Notes: generated by a model from the letters alone, not told the origin. A stretch of DNA of 64,000 nt from Cytobacillus oceanisediminis (GCF_004366035.1 NZ_SOEE01000004.1:444007-508006); one strand, 5' to 3'; shown: positions 44,056 through 53,872, counted from the first letter of the stretch. A program made the numbers and translations.

Positions 44056-44747
44056 TGGCAAACAAGCTTGGATTCTGATTGGGAAACAGTCCAATTTTCA
44101 TACCTTCATACTTTAGGAAATCTAACTTTGACCGGATATAATTCTGAATTAAGCGATCGCCCGTTTTCTGAAAAACTCTTACTTGAAGGGGGCTTCAAAG
44201 ATAGTCCCTTATGGTTAAATCGTAGTGTCTCCAAATATAAAACTTTGAGTAAAGAAACAATTGAAGAAAAAAAGCAATTACCTTGGCGGAGCGAGCAATC
44301 AGTGTCTGGCAGTCCCCTTCTCTTACAGAAGATGTTTTAAGACTATATCAGAAAAAGGAAAAAACAATAAAATCAAAAACAGATTATTCACTTGATCAGC
44401 ATATTAGTGCATTTAGTTCTGAAACACGTCAGTTATATGATTTATTAAAAACTAGAATTTTAAACATTGATAGCTCCGTGCAAGAAGAAATTAAAAAATT
44501 TTATATTGCTTTTAAGTGCGGTAATCGAAATTTCGTAGACTTATCACCAACAAAACAGTCTATAAAGCTGTGGTTGAATTGCAAATTTGGAGAATTACAT
44601 GACCCAAATCAACTTGGACGAGATGTGACTGATATTGGCCACCGTGGAAATGGTGATATTGAAATTATCTTAAAACCTGCGTCTAATTTACAATCCGTTA
44701 TGGATCTTATTCAGCAGTCATTTAGATTGAACTCTGATTCAGATTGA
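44056..44747 (+). pseudogene. 3' remnant of a GmrSD-type (DUF262/DUF1524) restriction gene
   Basis: Directly after the GH1 stop the frame reads WQTSLDSDWETVQFSYLHTL and then GNLTLTGYNSELSDRPFSEK and GFKDSPLWLNRSV, the DUF1524 HNH-like part of GmrSD nucleases. Around 44275-44285 the frame shifts, and 44283-44747 gives RAISVWQSPSLTEDVL followed by a DUF5655-like C-terminal domain ending in FGELHDPNQLG and DVTDIGHRGNGDIEI. The DUF262 N-terminal half is missing. GmrSD enzymes cut modified (glucosylated) phage DNA. What remains is a frameshifted, truncated piece that cannot be active. It forms the left border of a defence island. Confidence 0.8.
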
Positions 44748-44814
44748 ATACAAAGAGTTTTATATTTTTGTATCTTCCTCAATTTGTTAACACCTGTTTG
44801 TAGAAAGCAATAAA

Positions 44815-45131
44815 AAGGTTTGGTGGAAATGTAAGGATAGTCATGAATGGAGAGCTACAATCGCGAGAAGAGTTAAAGGTCCAACCTGTCCACATTGCAG
44901 TGGAAGGCATAAAAAGTAACCACTTAATGAAGATATGTGGATGAGTAATATGAACAAGCCAAAGCTTACTACCTTCAACACAATAATTTAAACGTAAAAG
45001 CTACCTATGTTTGCAATAATGGATTTAAGTTAGGAAGTTGGATCAGAACACAACGAAATAGTTATAAAAATAACGATCTTACTTTAAAACGATGTAAGTT
45101 GCTTGAAGAAATTGGTATGATATGGAACTAA
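44815..45131 (+). pseudogene. Remnant with zinc-ribbon and helicase-associated domain
   Basis: One frame reads VWWKCKDSHEWRATIARR and GPTCPHCSGRH before a stop, the CxxH...CPxC treble-clef zinc-ribbon repeat (DUF4379-like) found in homing and helicase-type proteins. After a small indel the next frame reads YEQAKAYYLQHNNLNVKAT and GFKLGSWIRTQRNSY, then LTLKRCKLLEEIGMIWN and TAA, which is a helicase-associated (HA) domain. Both are typical C-terminal pieces of larger DNA-interacting proteins whose front part is lost here. Confidence 0.65.
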
Positions 45132-45185
45132 ACTCCAGGAGCCAAGAAAAGCTAATTACTTTTTTGGTGGTAAAATCCAAGCAAA

Positions 45186-45235
45186 CGGGTAGCGTTAGTT
45201 TAATAACGATCTTCAAAAAACGGGCGCTATTCTTG
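45186..45235 (+). repeat. Second copy of the two-module repeat, degraded
   Basis: ACGGGTAGCGTTAGTTTAAT followed by CTTCAAAAAACGGGCGC and ATTCTTGAA resembles the pair at 34619-34712 with a shorter gap. The stretch after it (45297-45375) shows three loose copies of TTAGACTTT-like sequence 28-37 bases apart. Confidence 0.5.
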
Positions 45236-45506
45236 AATAGAATAGTGCCTAAAATGCAATACAGTAAATCTGAAAAGAAAGGGATTGGAAATAGTTTAGA
45301 CTTTCATGTCTCGAAAAGAGTGTAAAGGACGGAGTTTAGATTTTCCTGTACAATCGGTTAGACTTTTTGCAAAAGAGATAAAGAGGAGTAATGTATTAAT
45401 TTCTATCGAACACAACAATTCGTATAATACTTATTTTACGAATAATACCAAAAAAGGCAAATGTTTGGTATTATGAATATAAACCCATATATATTCAGGA
45501 GGAAAA

Positions 45507-45650
45507 ATGGATAAAAAGGAACTCTATAAATATAGAGAAAAATTAATGGAATTCGTATTTCTCCAAAATTATAACAATGAATATAACATAATTAATAACA
45601 ACTTCAGTGGAAATTCGTCGATTTTGCGATATATGAATCTATCATGTGCT
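45507..45650 (+). pseudogene. 5' fragment of an unknown gene
   Basis: A good ribosome binding site (AGGAGG, 45498-45503) and ATG introduce about 45 plausible residues starting MDKKELYKYREKLMEF. The frame then runs through non-coding-looking sequence and into the palindromic repeat at 45716 before a stop at 45821. This looks like a gene start whose remainder was deleted. Confidence 0.4.
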
Positions 45651-45715
45651 AAAGACTTTTTCATCTTTATAATTTGTCCTCTTCGCCTCTTCCAAACTCA
45701 AATAGGATTACCAAA

Positions 45716-45776
45716 AAAAGGTGCATGCCCTCTGTTAATTTTATACGTTAACAAGTGTGGGGCAAGCACCTTTTTA
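45716..45776 (+). repeat. Dispersed palindrome, GGTGCCTG family
   Basis: AAAAAGGTGCaTGCCC on the left and GGGGCAaGCACCTTTTT on the right, 61 bases in total. It lies just upstream of the Wadjet operon. Confidence 0.75.
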
Positions 45777-45875
45777 CTTCCTTCCATTTTAAAATCCAAT
45801 TACCATCAACTCCACAACTAGTTTATAATAAGAATGATGTCTGCCTGAGTTATTGCAGTCTCTAAAGACCCCAAG

Positions 45876-46961
45876 ATGTTTAAGAAGGTGAACAAAATCA
45901 ACATCATTGAAACAAGGGTGAGAAGTTTCATTGAAGATATTCAGCACCCGAAGCAAAAGAAGAAGTTAAACATAAACGATTTAGAATTTCAGCTGCGAAA
46001 ATTGCTGGATGATTATTACGAAATGGATGGTTATTCGCTTTTTTATGAGGCTATTCAATCATTGCAAATGGATGGGCAGCTGACCCCTATACATAATAAT
46101 CAATACAATGGGAAAACACCGTCCTTGCCTTTATATTACTGGGTTAATGTGAAAGCTCAAGCCGACAAATGGGACCGGCTCGGGATGATGAAGCTGAGTG
46201 ATCTGTTCGATTTTTCATTTTATGAACGGCACCCGGAATGGCAGACGAAAGAAGAGTGGAGCCGAATCCAGAATTTATATGCTTTTCTCCAATCCAGCGG
46301 TGAACGGGAAACCGTTTCACTCGAGGAGAGAAGCCTGGAGCTGTTCGGCCATGAAAAATTCCTGCAGGACGGGATCAGTTTTCCTGATGGAAAAGGCTTT
46401 TTAGAGAGAATTGGAATATCGGAAGAACAGCTTAATGTGGTGAAATACGGGGAGCCTTTTGTATTTTGGATGAAGCAGGGAAAAGAAATCAAAGATATTC
46501 AGAGAGTGCTGATTGTCGAGAATCTATCATTCTTTCATACTTCCATTCAATTATTGGAAAGTGATCTGCTTGATTATGAGCCTGAACTCATCATTTATGG
46601 GGAAGGAACTAAAATTGAACGGAGCTTTTCGTTTTTCTTTAAAGTTTTCCCGGCTAAATCGTATCTATTTTATTATGCAGGAGATCTTGATGCGGCAGGG
46701 TACGGGATCATGACCCGGCTGATTGAAAAATATCCGGATTGCTGTATTCAGCCTGCATTAAAGATTTACCGTAAAATGCTCGAATGTATAGATCAAAGAA
46801 ATGAACAGAAATCAGGCCAGCTTCAATACCTTAAATACCGAGATGCATTCTTTCAGTGGTTTACCGAGGAAGAACGGGAACTATTAATGCACTTATGGCA
46901 GGAAAATAAACGGATTCCTCAGGAAGTCTTAACAATTGAAACATGGAGGAGATGGATGTGA
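45876..46961 (+). CDS. jetD: Wadjet nuclease subunit JetD (DUF3322/DUF2220 type)
   Basis: The 361-residue protein has the JetD layout: an N-terminal helical part and a C-terminal Toprim fold related to topoisomerase VI A/Spo11. The metal-binding residues appear as Glu in VLIVENLSFFHTS (about 215) and the acidic pair in AGDLDAAGYG (about 268). JetD cuts plasmid DNA after the SMC-like motor has extruded it. It is the first gene here, and the stop overlaps the next start by GTGA. The start is uncertain: the ATG at 45876 has no ribosome binding site and a GTG at 45888 is possible. Confidence 0.85.
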   Translation: MFKKVNKINIIETRVRSFIEDIQHPKQKKKLNINDLEFQLRKLLDDYYEMDGYSLFYEAIQSLQMDGQLTPIHNNQYNGKTPSLPLYYWVNVKAQADKWDRLGMMKLSDLFDFSFYERHPEWQTKEEWSRIQNLYAFLQSSGERETVSLEERSLELFGHEKFLQDGISFPDGKGFLERIGISEEQLNVVKYGEPFVFWMKQGKEIKDIQRVLIVENLSFFHTSIQLLESDLLDYEPELIIYGEGTKIERSFSFFFKVFPAKSYLFYYAGDLDAAGYGIMTRLIEKYPDCCIQPALKIYRKMLECIDQRNEQKSGQLQYLKYRDAFFQWFTEEERELLMHLWQENKRIPQEVLTIETWRRWM

Positions 46962-48463
46962 ACGAATCATGGGAAGGATTCGCTCAGCGGATGCAGCGAT
47001 TGAACCCGCTGTTTGAGCTCGGGAGAGGAATGGAAGTCGGAGAGCTGAAGCCTCATATCCAAACGATTCTGATGCAGGTGCTCCTTACCATTTTTTATCG
47101 GGAATTGAATGATGATGATCATCGGAGAAAATCGGATATTAAGTATATGGTCGAAGATACAATTAAGCAAATGAAGCTTTTGGCCGATGAGAAACAGGTT
47201 GAACGGATCACAAGCGGGCTTCTGTATCAGGGGAAAGAGGAGTACAGCAGACCTTTTGAAGCCCTATATTACGATGAAATCAGGCAATCATGGGAGACTC
47301 AGGTTTTCCGCTATGTGACAATGGATGAATTATATACGAACCTGGAGATGGGCGGATCCATTGTCTACAAGCTCACCGATGTCTCACAGGAGATGATTTT
47401 CATGAGCAGGGAAATGGCAGAGGAATTCTCAATCACTATTGAACAGCTTTATAGTATGCAGCTGATAAAAAACGGTAATTTCCGCAAAGCTACTCGAAAC
47501 CTCGATCACCTCATTTCACGGGTCAACCGCTTAATGGCAAAAGAATTTTCCTTTCAAAAAGAAATGATCAACAATCCCAAAATCTTATTGATGGAAGAAG
47601 AAATGCAAAGGGCTGATAACCGTTCGGAAATTGAAAAGCAGTTCGAAGAAGAGAAGAATCACTTCCGCACGATCAGCAGCATGATTGAGAAAACGAAACG
47701 AAGAAATGAGGAAGATGATCTTATTCAAAAAGAATTGATCCTTCTCCAGGAAAAGATCGGTCATACTAGGCAATTGCATGACCGTTTCGCCAAGCTTGTG
47801 ATTCAAAATATCTCCTATGAAATGAAGCTGAAAGCGGAAAGCCCGTCCCTGTTTTGGGAAACGAGCCTTGTGTCATTCAGGGAGCATATTTATGAGAACT
47901 GGTTCATGAAAGAAGGGTTTTCTTCATTCGATAGAGTTGAAAAAGTATTAGGTCCTTTATTTTCGCCAAAGAATGAATTTATCTTGCCTTTGGACTGGAT
48001 TTGGGGAGAGCAGGAATTTGATGAAAAGCAGCTGACAGAGGTAATGGAGGAAGAAGTGCAAGAGGAAAGCATTACCCATCAGAGGGTAACGAACTGGGAT
48101 TCTGTCATCAAGGCCTGGAGCTATGTGTTTCAATATTTGCAGACATACGGAGAGTTTTCTTTGGCTGATTTAACGACATTACCGCTCGAAGTCCAGGATT
48201 TATGGTTTGAAGAATCGGAAACGATTGATTTATGGATGATGTTTGATAAAAAGCCGCTGAAGGTTCAGGTGCTGCATCGGAAAGAAGAGTCGTTAAGTGA
48301 TGAACGGGAGATTCTCCTCTATAAACTGATGCAGGAATATCCTCAATTCCAGGTGTTTGAAGGCTTGAAAATATATACCGAGTTTGATCATCGGGCGGAA
48401 CCCTTCCTCTGGTATCAAATGAAAATCACTCCGTTTAAAATTTGTGTACAGGAGGAGAAATGA
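46958..48463 (+). CDS. jetA: Wadjet subunit JetA (MukF/kleisin-like, DUF5716 type)
   Basis: The 501-residue protein is mostly helical with a charged central coiled coil (about 215-285). It opens WEGFAQRMQRLNPLFELGRG, which matches the JetA type of Wadjet rather than the DUF3375 type. JetA is the kleisin that bridges the heads of the SMC-like JetC and binds JetB. The GTG at 46958 is chosen because GGAGGAG lies 7 bases upstream and it gives the 4-base overlap with jetD; ATG codons at 46943 and 46952 lie in or before that site. Confidence 0.85.
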   Translation: MNESWEGFAQRMQRLNPLFELGRGMEVGELKPHIQTILMQVLLTIFYRELNDDDHRRKSDIKYMVEDTIKQMKLLADEKQVERITSGLLYQGKEEYSRPFEALYYDEIRQSWETQVFRYVTMDELYTNLEMGGSIVYKLTDVSQEMIFMSREMAEEFSITIEQLYSMQLIKNGNFRKATRNLDHLISRVNRLMAKEFSFQKEMINNPKILLMEEEMQRADNRSEIEKQFEEEKNHFRTISSMIEKTKRRNEEDDLIQKELILLQEKIGHTRQLHDRFAKLVIQNISYEMKLKAESPSLFWETSLVSFREHIYENWFMKEGFSSFDRVEKVLGPLFSPKNEFILPLDWIWGEQEFDEKQLTEVMEEEVQEESITHQRVTNWDSVIKAWSYVFQYLQTYGEFSLADLTTLPLEVQDLWFEESETIDLWMMFDKKPLKVQVLHRKEESLSDEREILLYKLMQEYPQFQVFEGLKIYTEFDHRAEPFLWYQMKITPFKICVQEEK

Positions 48464-49209
48464 TGAGTGCAGAAAGTATCAAGAAAGCATCAGCGGTTTA
48501 TTTTACTCTATTAAAAGACAAAGTCATCGACGAAAACAGCGAGCACTTTCAGGCGTATTTCGATCCTGATGTAAGACAGACGGTTCTTTTATTGGCAGAC
48601 GAATCCGGTACCTTTATCATTGAATCGCCAAAACGGATTCAGCTCGTCGTGCAGCCGACTGGTTCTGTTTTTGCTACAAATTTTACTCATATGAAGGATA
48701 GGCATAAGCAGGTTGAAACTAAGAAACACTTTCACCTGATGAGCGTAGTCATTATGGCATTCCTGGCAAGCATCGACCGCAGCCAGGCGGCTAAAATCCG
48801 TACCAAGCGGGAAGGGATTAGCTTCTATACTCTTGAACGGCAAGTAAATGATGTCATTATGAATTGGGACAGCATTCTTAAATCAAAACCTGATTTCGGA
48901 GAAGATGAAAAAATTGATATGAAGGACGTCGTGACAACATGGAAATACATGGAGGTCGACACGGATGATTATGGATCTAAGAAGGCCAATCGCAGGACGC
49001 GTATCGGTTTGATTGCAAGCAGCATGCGTCTTTTGGAGACAGAAGGACTTATTGTCATTCTCGATCGGGAGGATATTCCAAAGGCGATTCCGAAACAGGA
49101 ATTATTTGAGCGGATTGAATATCTGTATCATGATTATGACCGTTATGAAATGTTCAAGGAATTAATGAAGACAGAGGAGGATCAGCATGCCGAAAATCCA
49201 TCGAATTAG
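48463..49209 (+). CDS. jetB: Wadjet subunit JetB (MukE-like, DUF6063 type)
   Basis: The 248-residue protein consists of winged-helix-like segments, consistent with a KITE subunit such as MukE. It includes AVYFTLLKDKVIDENSEHF near the start and RIGLIASSMRLLETEGLIVI near 195. In Wadjet JetB binds the JetA kleisin. It starts within the TGA of jetA (TGATG) with GGAGG 7 bases upstream, and ends 23 bases inside jetC, so the genes are translationally coupled. Confidence 0.83.
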   Translation: MSAESIKKASAVYFTLLKDKVIDENSEHFQAYFDPDVRQTVLLLADESGTFIIESPKRIQLVVQPTGSVFATNFTHMKDRHKQVETKKHFHLMSVVIMAFLASIDRSQAAKIRTKREGISFYTLERQVNDVIMNWDSILKSKPDFGEDEKIDMKDVVTTWKYMEVDTDDYGSKKANRRTRIGLIASSMRLLETEGLIVILDREDIPKAIPKQELFERIEYLYHDYDRYEMFKELMKTEEDQHAENPSN

Positions 49210-52200
49210 AATTGCCGGCCTGAAATATGATGGCATGCAAAAGCAATACAAAGATACAACATTTAACTTCCATAATGAGGAGACCTCCACAAATGGCCTT
49301 ATTTCCATGATGAATGGAGGCGGGAAAGGGGTTTTCCTGCAGACCATTTTCCAGATTCTTAAGCCAGGAACATCTTGGGGAAAGCAGAACAACCGCTATT
49401 ATCAGCAATTCTTTTTTAATAATAAAGAGCAATTCATTCCTTATACCTTTCATGTACTTATGCAATGGGAACTCGACGGGGCTGACAGCAGGCATTTGGT
49501 GACGGGCGGAATGTTTTCAGCAGAACAGCGGATTTCCATGAACGAAGAAGGCGGAGAAAGCAAAACGCTTGAACAGGAAGCGAAAATTGTCCCGAATATT
49601 ATGTTTTATACAAGGGAGTTTGAACGGAAAGAAGAAGCATCCCTTGAACATATTCCGCTCTATGAAGATGGTGAACTGGCTGATACAGAAGGCCTGAAGG
49701 ATTATTTAAAATGGAATGGCTATGATGTCTACCGCGATACAAAGAAGCACTACCGCATCCTTGATACATACGGCATTAACCGCAAGGACTGGGATATTAT
49801 GAAAGACATTAACAAGGATGAGGGCGGCGTCGGAAAATTCTTTGAAGGTGCTGAAGATGATCACTCCCTGTTCCAAAAGCGGATTATTCCTACAGTCAGT
49901 CAGGTCATGCACCGGACGGAGCATCAGAAGAACGATCTGGTGGAGATTTTTAAGAGTCAGGCAAGCATTGCAAAGGACCTGCCTGTTTTGCTGAAAAGAG
50001 AGCAGGCTCATAAAGAGTTTCTGGAAGATATTCTTCCTTTTGAAGAGAGTCTGGCAAAGGGCATCGGGCATAAAGAAATTGTTGAGGACAGCATAATGGT
50101 CGGGAGACAGCTGCTTGGTGCTTTGGAGCATTTGAAGAAAACGGAAGAAGAAACACTCATTGGGCTGGAAAAGGAAATCGAAAAACTAACGGGCAAGCAA
50201 GTGGAACTGCGCTTTCAGAAAGATAACCTTGAGTACGCAAAGGCTCACCGGGAAGTGCTGGATTGGGAGAAGAAACTAGGGGAAGAGCAGAAGAAGCATA
50301 TAAGTCTGCAGGAAACGGTGAAAGAAAAGCAGGAGCGAAAAGATGAGCTGGCTTTTCATCTGTTATTGAAAGAATGGAATGAAGGGGAACAGAGCATTCG
50401 CGCGCTTTCCCAGCAGATTATGAAGCTAGAGCAGAACAGCGGCCTAGAGCAAGTGAATCAAAGAATGGATGAAATCAAAAAAGAAGCTGCACAGCAGTGG
50501 GAAAAATCCTCCGCGGCTATTAGGGAAGCTGTTCAGCATTATTCCGGATATCAGAAGTTTTTAAAGAAAAAAACAAACGACCTGTCTAAGCAGGATAAGC
50601 AAAAGACCCAGGAGATTGCCCAGCTTAGTACGGAAATTGATTTTCTTTATACTCAAATTCATGAATTTGAATCAAAAGAAGAACATCTTATCAAAGAATT
50701 CGGTGATCGCTTAACCTATGATTTACAGGGCTTTATCGAGAATCTTAACAAGCAGATAGAGACCAAAAAAGCAGCTCTCGAGGATTTACAGGCAAAAGAG
50801 AAACAATCGAATGAAAAGCAAAATCAGCTTGCATCTGCGCATGGTACGCTCGCTCAATCCATTCAGTTTTCTGAAGAAAAGTGTGAAGAGTTAAAGATGA
50901 AAAGTGAAGAGCAGCAACGAAAAGAAGCGAAGCTGTACGACAAGCTGCAAGGTGTGCTGAATGATGTCTCAGGACAGTTCACGAACGCTCTTTTATCCAA
51001 ATATGCCCTGCAGGTGGAAGATCTCCTCGTTCAAAATCGTGAGCAAGTGGAAGAAATGAAGAAAGAGCTCTGGGAAACGCAGCTGGATTATGCTTTGAAT
51101 GATGAGCATTTCTGGATTGCGAATAATGATGTGAAGGAACTGAAGGAATGGATTGATGAGAAAACAGGGATAGATGTTTTTTACGGCTCACAATTTCTCC
51201 AATCTTTAAAACCGGATGAAATGGCGAGTCACATGCTTTCTCATCCGCTGCTTCCCTATGGCTTAGTGGTCAGCAGACCGCAATGGGAAAAAATGAATAA
51301 ACAGGTCCTTGCAGGAAGAATGTTTAAGAGCCCTGTCCCGATTTTTATGAGGGAAAAAATGGCGGGCAAAAATCAGCAAGATACCTTTGTGATGATCACC
51401 GGTGCGGAGAAGGAACTTCTGACAGATAAAAATCAGTTCACGAACTGGAAAATTAAGATTGCCAAAGAAATAGAAGAAAAAAAAGATACACTTATAGAAA
51501 TGGAAAAAACAGAGAGTTCTCTCCGTCGTATTTTAAAAGAAATCGACCGTTTCCTTTCCAATGACCTTGCGGGTGATATCGAAAGAACGCTGCTTCAGGA
51601 AAAAGAAGCCCTGCTTTCCAAGAAAACGGAATTGCAGGCCATCATCGTGCAGGAGGAAAAAGAAAAAGAACGGCAGCTGGGACTTAGAGATCAGCTTGAA
51701 AAGACGAAGGAAAAGATTGAAAATCTATCTAAAGATGTGGAGTCCCTGGAAAACTTTAATCGTGAAAAGTCGCTGCATCATGAAAATAAACGGGTAAAGC
51801 AGGAAAAAGAGAAACAAAAGGTAGCTTTCGAAAGTGTACAGAAAGAGCTTGCAAACGAGCATCAAATCATCGTTGATCTGCAGGAAAAGTGGAGCCAAAC
51901 GTACTTGGAATGGAAACTATCAGCCGAGCAAAATATTAAGGAGATTAGCTTCTTTATAGATGGTGCGGTGTTTCCAGCCGCTGGGAAAGCAGAAGCTTCT
52001 GATGAGGTTCCGCGATTATCATCACATATGCTGGAAGAAATCATTGGAAGCATTGAGGAGCTTAAACAGCTGCAAAAATCAAAAGAAGAACAAGCCAGTG
52101 AATTGCTGGCGATCCAGGCGACAAGAGAATCGGAGCAAAAACAGCAAAAGAAGCTGGAGAAAAAACTTCATGCTCTTAACGAAGAGTGGAAGGATGCACC

Positions 52201-53647
52201 TATACCGGATGAACCCATGAGTATTTTGGAAAAGATGGTTCAGACAGCTGCAAAGGAATCAAAGGCAGCAGAGAAAGAAGAGCGTGAGCAGGGAACAGCT
52301 GTAACAGTTGCTGATACTTCTTTAAAGCATGCGAAGGCGCAGCGCGATAAGACTGTTAAAAAAGTGGCCAAGCATGATAAACAGCCAGAAGAATGGGAAG
52401 AACTTGATCTGGAGATGAAGACGGTTGAGATTACTGACCAGACCAAACAGACGAATGCAGAAATAAAGAAAACGGAAGAGCGTAAAAAAGAGACGGAGCA
52501 AAACATTGCTGAGTTTGAAAGCAATCAATTACATCTATCCGTAATCCTTAAAGAGGAAGCAGCAGCTTTTACGGATGAAGATATTGAAAAAATAAAGAGC
52601 CAGGGAAAGCAAAGCATCATTTCCTGGAGTGAAAAACATCAGGATATCCAGGATGAAGGCCTGGAGAAGCACGCAAAAATTGAACAATCCCTGCGCAATT
52701 TAAAGCTCAATATTGAAGGAAAGGATTGGGAAATCCGCTTTAAGAATGAAGTCTTAACTACGCTTGATCATATGGATACAAGGCATTATGCACATATTCA
52801 AAGTGTGGTTCAAAACATGAAGCGCTTTTCACAGAGCGGCTTAGAACAGTTGGAACGCGATAAAGAACGGGCGGAGAAAGCGCAAAACTTCTGGGCCAGT
52901 CGTGCGAGCATGAAGGTGCTGAGTATTTCGGAAGCGATTCGCTCGATGATTGCAAAAATGAAGCTTAAGAATGAACGGGGTTCTTTCCCGCTCGTCCAGC
53001 TCAAAGAAGACATCCTGCCTAAAAAGGCGGAAGATATTGAAGCTTTACTGAAACAGCATTTTGTTTCGGCCATTAACAAAATTACGAAACGATTCGAGAT
53101 GATTGATGACAATAATCTGGAGCTGGATCAGGAAATCAAACAGCTCATCAGTGATGAGCAGATTTTATTTGTCTCCCTCAGGAATCGTTACCCGGAGCTG
53201 CTGGTATATAATATGCGTACTGATAATGCCTTCATGTACGGAAAACCGCAGCGTGAGCATTATTCAACCTGGCAGACGATCAACCAGGGTTCAAAGACTA
53301 AATCCGATGGCAGCGGCGGCCAAAAGCTATCTGCCCGCATGGTCATGATGATGATGCTTCTTTCGGTTAAGAGTGAAACCGATCAAAGCTGGGTTCCATT
53401 AGTCTGTGATAATCCGTTCGGCCAAGCGGCTTCTGCACATGTGCTTGATCCGATTTTTGCTGTAGCTGATAAGCTTAAGTTCCAATTTATCGTCGTTACT
53501 CCGCCTGAATTGGTGAAAACAGAAATCAGCCAGAGATTCGATGCGTATTATAAATTGGATTTCATCCGGGAAAAAGGGAAAGAGATTGTGTCGGATACGA
53601 TTGTTCCGGCGTTTCGAATTTATCAGGGAGAGGAAGCAGTTCATTAG
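49187..53647 (+). CDS. jetC: Wadjet SMC-like ATPase JetC (MukB-like)
   Basis: The 1486-residue protein is an SMC/MukB-type ATPase. The N-terminal head has a Walker A variant, MMNGGGKGVFLQTIF (about residues 42-56), where most ATPases have GKS or GKT. Two long coiled-coil blocks (about 300-640 and 760-1330) flank a hinge-like region. The C-terminal head has the ABC signature SGGQKLSARMVMMMMLLS near 1375 and Walker B in WVPLVCDNPFGQA. JetC extrudes circular DNA loops with ATP and presents small plasmids to JetD for cleavage. Length and order fit a complete Wadjet system. GAGGAGG precedes the ATG. Only a weak AAGTATTGC/GCAATACTT hairpin follows. Confidence 0.9.
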   Translation: MPKIHRIRIAGLKYDGMQKQYKDTTFNFHNEETSTNGLISMMNGGGKGVFLQTIFQILKPGTSWGKQNNRYYQQFFFNNKEQFIPYTFHVLMQWELDGADSRHLVTGGMFSAEQRISMNEEGGESKTLEQEAKIVPNIMFYTREFERKEEASLEHIPLYEDGELADTEGLKDYLKWNGYDVYRDTKKHYRILDTYGINRKDWDIMKDINKDEGGVGKFFEGAEDDHSLFQKRIIPTVSQVMHRTEHQKNDLVEIFKSQASIAKDLPVLLKREQAHKEFLEDILPFEESLAKGIGHKEIVEDSIMVGRQLLGALEHLKKTEEETLIGLEKEIEKLTGKQVELRFQKDNLEYAKAHREVLDWEKKLGEEQKKHISLQETVKEKQERKDELAFHLLLKEWNEGEQSIRALSQQIMKLEQNSGLEQVNQRMDEIKKEAAQQWEKSSAAIREAVQHYSGYQKFLKKKTNDLSKQDKQKTQEIAQLSTEIDFLYTQIHEFESKEEHLIKEFGDRLTYDLQGFIENLNKQIETKKAALEDLQAKEKQSNEKQNQLASAHGTLAQSIQFSEEKCEELKMKSEEQQRKEAKLYDKLQGVLNDVSGQFTNALLSKYALQVEDLLVQNREQVEEMKKELWETQLDYALNDEHFWIANNDVKELKEWIDEKTGIDVFYGSQFLQSLKPDEMASHMLSHPLLPYGLVVSRPQWEKMNKQVLAGRMFKSPVPIFMREKMAGKNQQDTFVMITGAEKELLTDKNQFTNWKIKIAKEIEEKKDTLIEMEKTESSLRRILKEIDRFLSNDLAGDIERTLLQEKEALLSKKTELQAIIVQEEKEKERQLGLRDQLEKTKEKIENLSKDVESLENFNREKSLHHENKRVKQEKEKQKVAFESVQKELANEHQIIVDLQEKWSQTYLEWKLSAEQNIKEISFFIDGAVFPAAGKAEASDEVPRLSSHMLEEIIGSIEELKQLQKSKEEQASELLAIQATRESEQKQQKKLEKKLHALNEEWKDAPIPDEPMSILEKMVQTAAKESKAAEKEEREQGTAVTVADTSLKHAKAQRDKTVKKVAKHDKQPEEWEELDLEMKTVEITDQTKQTNAEIKKTEERKKETEQNIAEFESNQLHLSVILKEEAAAFTDEDIEKIKSQGKQSIISWSEKHQDIQDEGLEKHAKIEQSLRNLKLNIEGKDWEIRFKNEVLTTLDHMDTRHYAHIQSVVQNMKRFSQSGLEQLERDKERAEKAQNFWASRASMKVLSISEAIRSMIAKMKLKNERGSFPLVQLKEDILPKKAEDIEALLKQHFVSAINKITKRFEMIDDNNLELDQEIKQLISDEQILFVSLRNRYPELLVYNMRTDNAFMYGKPQREHYSTWQTINQGSKTKSDGSGGQKLSARMVMMMMLLSVKSETDQSWVPLVCDNPFGQAASAHVLDPIFAVADKLKFQFIVVTPPELVKTEISQRFDAYYKLDFIREKGKEIVSDTIVPAFRIYQGEEAVH

Positions 53648-53723
53648 ATTAAAAGAATTAAAGTATTGCTATCTTGTAAAAAATATGCAATACTTGGTTG
53701 AAAATATATATTTTATACAAATT

Positions 53724-53872
53724 CTTATCCAGAGAGGTGGAGGGACTGGCCCTGCGAAGCCTCAGCAACCCCTGATTATGTCAGGAAGGTGCTAATTCCA
53801 ACAGAGTTGAAGCTCTGGGAGATAAGAGGTCGTTTTTGATAGTAAAGGCCTCTTATAAAGAGGCCTTTTTTT
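53724..53872 (+). ncRNA. SAM-I (S-box) riboswitch with terminator
   Basis: CTTATC at 53724 and GATAAG at 53821 form P1. Between them are AGAGAGGTGGAGGGACTGGC, CCTGCGAAGCCTCAGCAACC, AAGGTGCTAATTCC and CTCTGGGAGATAAG, which are the conserved S-box segments. The terminator stem is AAAGGCCTCTT/AAGAGGCCTTT (53844-53868) with a T tail. ATAAGAGG (53822-53829) can instead pair with CCTCTTAT (53849-53856) as antiterminator. SAM binding should therefore stop transcription of the methyltransferase gene downstream. Confidence 0.95.

Noticed and set aside
45297..45375. CRISPR-like array
   Set aside because: Loose similarity, unequal spacing, no cas genes.
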